A stretch of 64,000 nt of DNA. It comes from Bugulina stolonifera. Taxonomy: Eukaryota; Bryozoa; Gymnolaemata; Cheilostomatida; Bugulidae. Where the stretch lies: assembly GCA_935421135.1 (NCBI GenBank), contig OW285190.1, forward strand, positions 20,222,501 through 20,286,500, read 5' to 3'. Below the pieces are notes generated by a model. It was not told where the DNA came from. It ran no database searches and was given only the letters and a program-made list of their open reading frames with translations. The translations under genes were made by a program, and so were the position numbers. Positions 45,451-57,000 of the stretch are shown here, in pieces. Positions within the stretch are counted from its first letter, which is position 1; every line of letters begins with the position of its first letter.

Positions 45451-47134
45451 ATGAGTGCAGCACTGGACCCGGCCCCTAACCGTAACTGGACTGATCTACC
45501 TCCCAACTATGTTAGAACTCTTGCTGCTCCTTCGCTTTTTGTACCTCAGGGACCAAAGTAAGTTATTTACTGTCCATGATACACCTGCAGTTACATATAC
45601 AACTGTATATGCATACTGTGTATGGTGCAGTAGTAGCCTAGGAGCTAGTAGTTGGTATGCAGGGTACACAGTTTAGATGTCTATGTTTATCTGAGCTGCT
45701 TGGACAAGTGTCTAGCCACCCTCCCGCATGTCGTTGACCTACTGCTATGCTGAGAGCTTTGTGAGATACATTAGTCATAGAGCTAAGGGTGTTTGGGATA
45801 CTAGGCAGGGTTCCTGTGCTGTATGTATATTATTAATCATGTTGTTAGTATAAAAGAGGGGGGTAGTGCTCCTACCTCTAACTGGGAAATATGTCAGGGT
45901 ACAGTAAACCGCTAGCAATCACATGACCTACTACTACTACTACAGCTACTACTACTACTACAGCTACTACTACTACTACAGCTACTACAGCTACTACTAC
46001 CACTGCTACTATTACAGTCTACAGTATACTGTGCGCTAACCACTGTCTTTACAAACAGGCTGAGCCTACATTCCAGAGAGTACGGACAGAGCAGACCAGT
46101 TGTCTCCTCCTACCAGAACTGGTGGAGTAAGCACCATACAGAACATCCTAACTTTATACATGGATCTATGAAGGAGAAGTATGGACCACAGAGACAGACT
46201 CAGTGGCCCTTTGAAAAGGAGCCAATGACTGGTGAGTAGGAATAGAGGGCTGTACTCTGATTGAATGTCATGTAGAATTATAGCTGTCCTCTGATTGGAT
46301 GAATTAATGGATACGAGTGTTATACTAGCCTCGCGCTCTGTGTAGTTCACATAATCTGTCTGTCTGTCTGATGGTTCACTTTGGTCAACAACTGTAACTC
46401 TCCCGATCACACACAGGGTCTCAATTAGACAAGGAGTTATGCTACCTTATGCGTCAATGTGCTGTTCCCATTGGATCAACACGAATCAATAAGAGACCCA
46501 TCCTTCTTATGGCCCCATACAAACCATTCACATACAATATAAGGTTCAAACAACTAAACACTATTCTAAAGGCTATTCAAGGCTCAGCAGAAGGGTGGCG
46601 GGGAGGTGTCTCACAGATGCCGGACAGGTTATTATTATTGAATAAACCATCTTTCTTTCCACTGTATTTGTCCATATCAGCTGAAAACTTTCCAGCCAAT
46701 GGGATGTGAGATTATATTAGCATCTATGCTAGTATTCTCCGTTATCTAAGTAGATAGTTATGAGGCACCATCGTGCGTCATAAATCATTCGTTACTTTCC
46801 AGTCATACGTCTGCTTTCCCCAACATTTGCAGGTAAATGGGCCACCGATCCATCTTTCAGAGTTGATTATCCTAAGCCACACCCTACTGATCTCTACCAT
46901 AGAGGAGGTCGCCCTGTCACAGAGACCAAGAGAGGGCGGGGACAGTTTGGTCTACAAGGTACATACAATATCTACGGGAATGATCACCTCTACCCATATA
47001 GTAACGCCATGACCGGGGCCAATCACAGAAGACCTGTCTACTCGGTGTATGGACCCCTTCTCAAGGACAGATATTGTGGCCTCAACTATCAACACAATCG
47101 TCATGGTAACATGAACTTTGATGATCACTACTAA
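45451..47134 (+). CDS. unrecognised 256-residue protein, four exons
   Basis: Exons 45451-45557, 46059-46231, 46417-46605 and 46833-47134 have GT-AG borders and consistent phases (2, 1, 1). Exon 3 is a multiple of three, so it could be skipped without shifting frame; its donor (GGAG|gtgtct) is weak. The protein starts MSAALDPAPNRNWTDLP, is rich in Tyr, Trp, Pro, His and Arg, and has no membrane segment or signal peptide. The final exon (GTYNIYGNDHLYPYSNAM; VYSVYGPLLKDRYCG; GNMNFDDHY) reads like a small structural protein. Short Tyr/Pro-rich proteins of this style are common among axonemal microtubule inner proteins, but I cannot match a family, so that remains a guess. A CTACTACTACAG repeat lies in intron 1. 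Confidence 0.75.
45935..46012. repeat. CTA trinucleotide/AGCTACTAC microsatellite
   Basis: Runs of CTACTACTACTACTACAG in intron 1 of the four-exon gene, about 45 bases before the acceptor of exon 2. Confidence 0.9.
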
Positions 47135-47860
47135 GCAGTATTAGACTGCTAGTGCTCTATGGACTGCGTGTATTGTACCAATTTTGTGGAATCTAGGCTA
47201 AACAATTGCTGAAGTACAGCATAGCATAGCCTGTAGTTCTTGGACTATCATTGGTCCACTTCTGGATAATAAGATTATTTTTGTATATCAATTCATCAAG
47301 AGATTCACTTTCGTACTTTCGTACAGCCATGACTATATAAAGTGGTATGCATGTTTTACAATGCAGGAAATATACTGAAATATTTGCATAATGTATAATA
47401 ATAATATTCTATGCTTTGCCTCTACACCATCATTTAGTATACTATTATAATATAATATTATAATATAACATATTATTGTTATTACTCCACCATGTACTGA
47501 CTATATGACCCCAGCAAGGTGAGCATAGATCAGGGTTCAAAGTTCAACTGGTTAACCTTGAACCCTATCACTACTCAGTGTGTATCATGATAGTATACTA
47601 ACCACACTGTGTTAGCTGTCACTGTAGTCTGAACATTATTTACAGCAATATGTGGTATCTCTTTTTACAAGGAATTTATCACATCCCACCCCTGCCTGGG
47701 GTAGAGGCCTCTACAGCATCTATTCACCTAGCACACTGGACAGAATACTTTACCTCTATATCAGTTCCAGTAGCAGTGGATGCGTACTGGGTATTCCTCT
47801 AAGGCTACCTTGCTATATAAAGGGTGTTAATGGGTTTGGGTATTCTTTTCACATTTAGTA
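47135..47860. other. intergenic, 3' flank
   Basis: 3' flank of the four-exon gene; AT-rich, without a clear AATAAA close to the stop. No other gene seen. Confidence 0.4.
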
Positions 47861-47865
47861 TATAA

Positions 47866-48134
47866 GGTGTCTTCGCGACCTCAGCTTCAGACCCAGGCCG
47901 ATCTACAAAAATATTTTCCGGCACACATCCGCCACAGTGTCGCGGACACACCGGCCTGGGCCAAAGGCAAAATCCTCATTTCCGCGCGAAGAAATCAGGT
48001 GTGCCGATGAGCTAGGGATGGTTTCGTCCGGCCAAGCAAAATCCTAGGCCAATAGCCCTTCTGGCCTTGGTCGGACGGCCATCTTGTAAATTTTATTTGC
48101 GACCTGGGTCCGTCCAAGAGGTCGCGAAGACACC
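47866..48134 (+). mobile_element. complete MITE, family A, 269 bp
   Basis: Perfect 17-bp terminal inverted repeats GGTGTCTTCGCGACCTC and GAGGTCGCGAAGACACC. The inverted similarity extends inward (GACCCAGG on both sides). TATAA flanks both ends, a possible 5-bp target duplication, though in AT-rich DNA this is weak evidence. No open frame. Relatives lie at 5448, 30447, 43805, 48244 and 60385. Confidence 0.85.
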
Positions 48135-48243
48135 TATAAACCTGTACTAAGGTCACCAGGTGAGGTCATCAGGTAAGGTCATCAGGTAAAGCTACCTGCA
48201 TATACCATCGACTTGGACTATGTTACCAATCACATAATTATTA

Positions 48244-48465
48244 GATGTCTTCGCGACCTAAATTTCAGGCCCAGACCGACTCACGAAAACATTTTCTGGC
48301 ACACATCCATCACAGAGTCGCATATACATACCGGCCTGGACCGAAGGCAAAATCCTCATTTTCGTACGAAAAACCCAGGTGTGTCGATGAGCTAGGAATG
48401 GCTTCCAAGCAAAGTTCCAGGCCAATAGCCCTTGTGGCCTAGGCCAGGCGGCCATCTTGGGATTA
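48244..48465 (+). mobile_element. MITE family A, 3'-truncated copy
   Basis: It begins GATGTCTTCGCGACCT and follows the complete copy through GGCCAATAGCCCTTGTGGCC and CGGCCATCTTGGGA, then stops before the right terminal repeat. It lies only about 110 bp from the complete copy. Confidence 0.85.
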
Positions 48466-48934
48466 TGTATTGATTTACCGCAAGGTTCATTAATAGATTA
48501 TCAGAATATTGTCTTACAATAAATCCTACTACTATGTATATTCTTATTAAATCATATGTTTGATACTGTATCAGTACCCTATCAGTTGTATTTATAGCTT
48601 TATTGGCCAAAAGAACTTTCTAGTGCTTCATTCCCCCATCTGTCACCTAACTAGGCACTCCTTGTTCAGTAGATAAATAGATGGGAAGGAAGCAGTGATA
48701 AGTACGTGCCTCTTTTTTAATGTACATTGTTTTCTTCTTAATTCATGTATCAATAATATTGTAATTTTGTTATGTATTGATGTTTCACTGTCTCTCATTT
48801 CATCCACTATAATTTTATGCTAGTTGTGTATTTTATGATACTGTACCATAACAACTTGATATCATCCTGAGTACATCCATACCATACTGAAACAGGTACA
48901 CACTAGTTTTATGTGAATATAGCAGATTTACAGT
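48466..48934. other. intergenic, no gene seen
   Basis: Unique AT-rich DNA. Confidence 0.4.
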
Positions 48935-48942
48935 CTAGGATA

Positions 48943-50026
48943 CAGAGCTGGGTCCAAGTCATAGATTTGACTTGACTTGCCAAGTCAAGTCAAGTCACAA
49001 GTCGACTTGACTTGGACTTGCCAACTTGCTGACTTGACTTTGACTTGCACATCAATGTGACTTGACTTGACTTGACTTGGACACATGAATGACTTGTGAT
49101 TTGGACTTGACTTTGACTTGCACATCAATGTGACTTGACTTGACTTGACTTGGACACAGGAATGACTTGTGATTTTGACTTGGGTTTTGCCAAGTCAATC
49201 TGGCAAATAAAAATTTTGTACAGTGTTTAGCCAACATGGAAAAAAGGTCTCAATTGCCTATCTAACTATCATTTTTACTAGATCAGTGCTACTAGCAGCA
49301 CTCAGAGTATATCAAGGTTAGCTATGAGGATACACAATTCAGGCACTATCTAAGCTGTGTGTACGTGAGACTACACAACGAAAATGCATAGTCACAAGTA
49401 CACACAGTGCAAGTAGTGTAAGTGTAGCATACAATGTAGGTGTGGTGTAAGTAGTGAATACAATGTGCAGTGCAATAATTACTAGAGTTAAATTGCAGGA
49501 CTGGCCAGTGGACACTCCTTGCTGTACCATGTGCTGTTTATATGCTATGTAACACTGCATCACCATTACAATATACAGTATATAATACTATATGACCAGT
49601 CTCGACCGTAGTGCCAATAATACTACTTATATAGACTAGTTCTTTACCATGATTGCATCACATATATGTCCATGCCCTGCTACACCTTGGCATAGGTTTT
49701 TCATGGATTGGAATGCCTACTAAAAGAAAAAAATGATGTTTCGAAAAATGTAAAATTTTTTGAAGTTGTCTTCCACTTGACTTGCATTTCGACTTGACTT
49801 GACTTTGACTTGACTTGACTTGTGACTTGCATGACAGCTGACTTGACTTGACTTGACTTGAGGCAGCACTGACTTGACTTCGACTTGACTTGTCTTCAAA
49901 ATTTTAGAAATTACTTGACTTGACTTGACTTGAGGCAGCACTGACTTGACTTGGACTTGACTTGCCTCCAAAATTTTAGAAGTGACTTGACTTGTTGACT
50001 TGCAAGTCGACTTGGACCCAACTCTG
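48943..50026. mobile_element. hAT-type non-autonomous element, 1,084 bp
   Basis: Terminal inverted repeats CAGAGCTGGGTCCAAGTC and GACTTGGACCCAACTCTG match at 17 of 18 positions. The element is flanked by an exact 8-bp direct repeat CTAGGATA (48935-48942 and 50027-50034). The subterminal 200-270 bp on each side are tandem GACTTGACTTG motifs. The centre (about 49205-49760) is unique and has no transposase frame. Confidence 0.93.
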
Positions 50027-50034
50027 CTAGGATA

Positions 50035-51007
50035 TGCATCATTTGTGACTCTGAGTATGGGAGTGGTGTAAATACTAAATAGCCTGCTTCATTGGAAAGT
50101 TGTCTTCCCTCCTTAGTAGTATAGCGCACGCTGCTTGCGCAGTTGCTATGATACTCAGGTCAAGGTGATATAGTAATGAACCAATAAGGGCTACGTTGTA
50201 AATGCTTAGCAACGCACAAGCGAATAGAATTGCTAGCAGGTACTTGCTTTGTAAATGAACTACTACTAGTAAGCGTGCATTTGGTGGTTGGAGACACGAA
50301 ACTACGGTAAAAACTAATCGAAATATTTCCTTTCCAATAATGTTGATGTATACATTATTTTGTTGTTCTATAAAAACCTATAAATAAATCAATGATGTGA
50401 TTTGCCAGCATGAGCTCGTTACACTACACAGATAATTAAGGGGAGTATACCAAGCGTACTAAAATTGAATCGCAGAGATTTTTAGTTTTGTTTAAGTTTA
50501 TAGTTTAGTTTTCAATTTTTTAGTTTGAGTTTTTAGGTTTTAATATTTCGCTTTTATTGAAGAGCTTTTATGTTAGCATTGTCTTTGTTTAGAAATTAGA
50601 ACAGATCTCGAACTATAAAAAAGAACTTTATGATAATTATTTTATAATTGAATGGCATTATTAATTAGTAGGGCTGATTTTGGTACAATTAATTACGTTT
50701 TATGAGTATAATTATTGCTGCATTATTCTACTGTTGAGTGCAAGTGTAGTCTATTTGAATGGTTGCTCAGTTTCGTTCTATAAAATTTTTTAATTTTTAT
50801 TGGTGACTCCAGATTTTAATCAGCAAGTATCGATACTGTATCAGAACCACGTGTATACAGTATACATGCAAGTAGAGCTTTGAGCTAAGTGCAAACATGG
50901 CAACAGCATACTCCCTCTGATACAGTTTAACTTGTACGACATCTATGAACCCCAGTCATTGCTCAGGAAGTTGGTTTATTGATGTATTCTTATTCCTCTA
51001 GAGAACA
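50035..51007. other. 5' flank of ankyrin/Dpy-30 gene
   Basis: AT-rich sequence with an acceptor (ttcctctag) just before the start-codon exon, so a 5' UTR intron is likely and the promoter lies further upstream. No distinct promoter element is claimed. Confidence 0.4.
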
Positions 51008-54000
51008 ATGGCAAAGTTTGAAGAGAGCTCACTGTTTCAAGCCCTGACAGCTGAGGCTAAGACTCAAGAATCTGTTCTGTCAGCCTTAGGATCTGCAACT
51101 GTTGACTTTGAATTGAGAGGCTCTGATGGTCAGACATATGTTCATCTAGCAGCGGCCAATTGTGAGTATCCAGTGCAACAGTAACCAGCCTGTCTGTATA
51201 CAAAGCTGAAGGAGGTAGTAGTATTATATTGTACGTTTATCACTTCTATTACAGAAAGAGGAAGAAAATAGAAGTAGGGCTACACCAAACTTAACCTAAA
51301 CTATCTGATTCCCACTGAATTCCAACCTCTCTGGGGGAGGGGGGTGGGTAGATGAGTCAGAGAAACGGGGTTTAAATATTGAACTTCACGACCTCTCCTT
51401 CACTCTCTTTATCTGCTCTTGTAACCACCAATATAAATACTGCACACTATAATATATACAGTTGATGTACTTACTCGTTATAACTAGTGATGTATTGGTG
51501 GTAACTTTATGTTACAGTGAGTGGGTGTGATATGCCTGAGGTATGGAGTATACTCCTCTCCAAGAGTAACATGTTTACAAGGAACTGTAACGGAGTCTCA
51601 GGTCTGGATGCTATGGTTGACTGCCTCCCTGTTTCTCACTTCAACAAATACACCAAATCCTATCTGTGTTCCCTCAGTTCAGGTAAAGTTAAGTACGTTA
51701 CACCTAATCCAGGGTCATAGTGGAATGTTCACAAGCGGATATGAGAATGTTTGGCCTTCTGCAAGTTGCTGACATTAAATTTCTCCAAAATCTCTGGACA
51801 GGTTTCACCTTTATAATGTTATCTGGGCAGCTCCAGGTTCTTACATTATATGTGTTAATACTAGCATATACACCCATACTGACAATATCTTATATCATGT
51901 TAATACTAGCATATACACCCATACTGACAATATCGTATGTCATGAAGGAGAATAGATTGTGTTTTGGGTATATGGAGGTAGATAGTCTTATTTTAGGTGC
52001 TGATTTGTATATTATATACGGATAGTGGATGAGAGGATACCTGCAGATTTATGCAGATTACACTTGCTCTTTCTCTATGTTTCTTTCTTTAGATTGTAAT
52101 CTATGTTTACAGAAGATGATAAACTGAGAGAGTTTGCAAAGCATGCTGCCATGTCAGGAAAGACTCAGCACCTCAAGAGATTGTCAGAGGCAGCTAAGGC
52201 TGACAAGAAGCTGTGTGATATGCTAGTCGGCATTTGCAATGTGGAGGAAGAGCTCATTGATTTACACAAGGCAAGTATCCCAGGCTATATTAGTGTATCT
52301 CAGGCTATATTAGTGTATCTCAGGTTATATTAGTGTATCTCAGGCTATATTAGTGTATCTCAGGCTATATTAGTGTATCTCAGGCTATATTAGTGTATCT
52401 CAGGCTATATTAGTGTATCTCAGGCTATATCAGTGTATCTCAGGCTATATTAGTGTATCTCAGGCTATATTAGTGTATCTCAGGCTATATTAGTGTATCT
52501 CAGGCTATATTAGTGTATCTCAGGCTATATTAGTGTATCTCAGGCTATATTAGTGTATCTCAGGCTATATTAGTGTATCTCAAGCTATATTAGTGTATCT
52601 TAGGCTATATTAGTGTATCTCAGGCTATATTAGTGTATCTCAGGCTATATTAGTAGCCGTCCATATAATGTGCTGTTTATTTAACTTGTCGCTGACGATT
52701 AGGAACAAGCTGCAGGCTAACTACAATAGATAGATATCTGAACCCAGCCACTCACATACATGTTCGTGTGCCACTCTATTTTTCTATTGTGGTTACTTAC
52801 AGCTCACTACAAGTGGACAACCTGTAATACTATGATTATTATTAAAAGTTGTCCATATAATACTATGTCTATCTAATGCTCTAATGCATACACTTATTTC
52901 CCTCTGCAGACACTGAGAAGTGGAGGAAGCATTCAAGACCTGGTTCCATCTCTAACTAACAGGAAGTTAAATGTTGCGGACTTGGTTGGTCTACCCGCCC
53001 TCCATATTGCTACTATATTCGAGAACAAGGACTCTGTAGCCACTCTAGTGGAGAAGTTCCCTCAATCTGTCAATGTAGTGGATGCTGTGAGTGTGCAGTT
53101 CAGTGAATCTCTGTAGCCTTAGAGTCTCTGTGTAGCCTTAAAATCTCTGTGACCAGCCTTAGAGTCTATGTGACTAGCCTTAGAGTCTATGTAACTAGCC
53201 TTAAAGTCTATGTGATTGCCTTTAGAGTCTATGTGACTAGCCTTAGAGTCTATGTAACTAGTCTTAAAGTCTATGTGACTGGCCTTAAAGTCTATGTGAC
53301 TAGCCTTAAAGTCTATGTGACTAGCCTTAGAGTCTATGTGACTAGCCTTAGAGTCTATGTGACTAGCCTTAGAGTCTATGTGACTGGCCTTAGAGTCTAT
53401 GTGACTGACCTTAGAGTCTATGTGACTAGCCTTAGAGTCTAAGGTTATATCTACTCGACACTTATTTGTTTCAGTGGTCACAGTATTCTTATCTGATTGA
53501 GTAATTTAAGCCTTATACCAGTGAACTAATATTGTTATGATGTGTAGATGGGGCATACAGCACTGCACTACGCTACGTCTATGAAGGGAGAGGTAGCTGA
53601 GGCTATAGTCAAAATACTAACAGATGGAAAAGTAGATGCTGAGATAAAGGACATAAATGGAGTCGATGTGGCTGGTGTGAAGGCTGCTCCTCTCGATATG
53701 GAAGTGTTCAAAACTACCTACGAGGGAAACCTTCTGCGACAGAGTGCTTCGGTAAGTAATACGTATCAGTCAGCATGGGTTTGGGGTCAACAGTCAGTAG
53801 TAGTCAACAGTCAGTAGTAGTCAACAGCCAGTAGTAGTCAACAGTCAGTAGTAGTCAACAGTCAGTAGTAGTCAACAGTCAGTAGTAGTCAACAGTCAGT
53901 AATAGTCAACAGTCAGTAGTAGTCAACAGTCAGTAGTAGTCAACAGTCAGTAGTAGTCAACAGTCAGTAGTAGTCAACAGTCAGTAGTAGTCAACAGTCA

Positions 54001-57000
54001 GTAGTAGTCAACAAGCATTATTAGTCAGTGAGTAGTTTCAGCGAACACTGGGTGTTGGTCATAGTTATATTAGTCAGTGTGTGTCCTTCCACCGTATATA
54101 CTCTGTACATTTATGCGTAACAGGAAATGATGTATAGAGTACACGAAGCTGTACTCTCTGGAGATCTCAGAGCTGTGAAGATGGCTCTGAACAGGAGAGA
54201 GCTTGCAGTTAAACCAGACGCTAGCAAACTTACTCCCCTCCACAAGGCAGTCATACTCAAGCACTCCAGTATAGCCTGTTGGATAGCTGAGCAGTTCAAG
54301 ACTTCTATGGATATTCAGGGAAATGTAGGTACTAGGTGGTCTGTGTTACTGCTTATAATTATGTTAACGTTTATAGGGTGGTCAGGCTGCCCCACCACAC
54401 ATAATGTTTGGTGTAGTTGGGACCTTATGCTACAGTATATCAAGCTATCAACTGTTGTTATTGACCTTGGCCTTCAGGTAGACCAGCGTCACCAGCTGTC
54501 TATCTACCCACCTTGAGACTAGTATAGTTGGTTCTGTTCTGTTGGTTAGTGCACACCAAAGTCTAGTTGTATTGTAGAACACTTTAGTTTGTGAACTTCT
54601 ATATTTTGCTGTTGTGTATCTGTGTTCATTAGACTACTTATACTTTAGTCTACATGATGGAACTGTGCACCCTCTATCCAGTATTGCTTACATATTCCGG
54701 CTGATAGAGAAAAAAGGTGTCTGAATGCTAATTAATTTCAACTTGGAATTATCTACACTTCAGAATAGGAGAGGACAACTCCATGTAAATGATACAGTAC
54801 CACTATATATACCACTATACAGCAAGAGATATTAATATAATATTAATATCTCTTGCTGTATTTTACTATTACGATGGCTAACAATACTGCGACTGTTGTT
54901 GTTTGTTGATTCAACAAAAGCCCGTTTGCACCGAGTCTGTCTTGGTGAGTTGGGAGAGATGTTCGTTTCCTGTTATGTTGGTGTAGGCAACAGACAGACC
55001 AGCTCACACCACAGACAGAGAAACTGCCAGCTTTTGCGATAAAATAGTGTCATTGTCCAATCAGTGCTCAGCAATAAACTCACACGATGGAGGAAATAAA
55101 GTCAGCAGGATGCCCTATCATGTGATTGGTCAGTTTAGTCTGAGTTCCCTGAGAGTAAACTCCCTGTTATAGATAATATTCATTCATGTATTCACTAATA
55201 CCAGTCACCTAATAGCAGTGTAATGCTGGAGTCAATGAGGCTATAGACAGTGTAGTGCTAGTACTACTGAGGCTAACAAACCATAGTATACAATCTTACC
55301 TGCGGAGTGAAGTAGTATTGGTAGGTACCAGGGCTATCCTCCTTAACTCAGCATTTACATAATTATACCACTACCACCTGTCTCTCTGTGTCAGCATATA
55401 CATGTAATACTTTTGCTGTTGGAAGCAATTGAAAGCTAGACGCCATGTGATTGGCTGGCGGTAGGATGAAAGGAAATTATGACGTTGTCGTTACGCACTG
55501 ATAGATGTGATTGTTTATGCTGTACTGATTCTTCTGTTTCTTTATAGATTTTGTGTTGTTTGTTTCTATGTGGATGTAAAACAATTAAGTAATTGATACA
55601 TTAGGTTTTGTTATTATGCCTGGATACTGATTGGACTGTTAATCAGTGCATATACTGTATGCACTGATTGGTTGATGAAGGTACAATACTGTTTATTGAT
55701 TGGTTATAGTCTGGACTGACTCCAATGCACTTGGCTGCTGCTATTGACAAAGATCTGTACGAGTCACTAAAGAAAGCAGGAGGTGACTGTCATACAGTGG
55801 ACTCTGAAGGGAACGACCCTGAGTGAGTTGAGATTCATAATATATATGTACATGTATGTATGGTAATATTTGTATAAGTATGGTAATATATGTATACGTA
55901 TGGTAATATACGTGTGTGTATGGTAATATATGTATATGTATGGTAATTTATGTGTACGTGTGGTAATATACATGTACGTATGGTAATATATGTGTACGTA
56001 TGGTAATATATGTGTACGTATGGTAATCTATGTGTACGTATGGTAATATATGTGTACGTATGGTAATATACATGTACGTATGGTAATATATGTGTACGTA
56101 TGGTAATATATGTGTACGTATGGTAATCTATGTGTACGTATGGTAATATATGTGTACGTATGGTAATATATATGTGTGTGTATATAGTAATACATACATG
56201 TATGTATAGATTAATATAATGTGTGTGTATAGTAATATAATATGTGTACATGTATGTATGTATGGTAATGTACGTGTACAATGTATATATGGTAATATAG
56301 TACATATACATATGGTGTATGTATGGTAATATTAATACATGTACATATGGCAATATATGTGTACGTATAGAAAAATATGTACACATGTAATGAATGTGAT
56401 GATCTATTACTTGTTGTAAAATCAAGGTATATACATGTACTCGTACATGTATATCTTACTGAAAAAATAGTGCTGGGTGGTTTTGATTTGCACTTGTATT
56501 CAGATTTTTTGCTGATTTTTCAAAAAACTGCATGATACTGAAACACTTTGCGGCACTAAGGTAGATTGATTGGCTAAATTTGACAGTTGTATTATTTTAT
56601 CTACAGATTCTACAAGGAACATAGCTCAGATTTCATACTTGACATAGATGCATTGAGGGCTGAGTTATTGGTCACCCCTCCATCTCGACCTGCCACAGCA
56701 GCATCAGAAAGAGCTAAGTCTGCTAAAGCAGTCGATAAACCAGAAAGTGCTGCAACAGGTGAGAACTGCCTCCAGACAGTGATACCGTCAACCCCCCCCC
56801 TTCTTGGCGACTGGTTGGTGACTGACTGGTAACTTACTTGTGACTGGCTAGTGACTGACTAGTAACTGACTGGTGACTGGTCTGTGACTGACTGGTGACT
56901 GACTGGTGACTGACTGGTGACTGACTGGTGACTGACTGGTGACTGACTGGTGACTGACTGGTGACTGACTGGTGACTGACTGGTGACTGGCTGGTGACTG

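Noticed and set aside
54377..54478. Possible ankyrin exon after 54377 (GGQAAPPHIMFGVV)
   Set aside because: The preceding exon (DIQGN) joins directly in phase 0 to SGLTPMHLAAA at 55710, giving a perfect ankyrin motif. Inserting this segment would break it.
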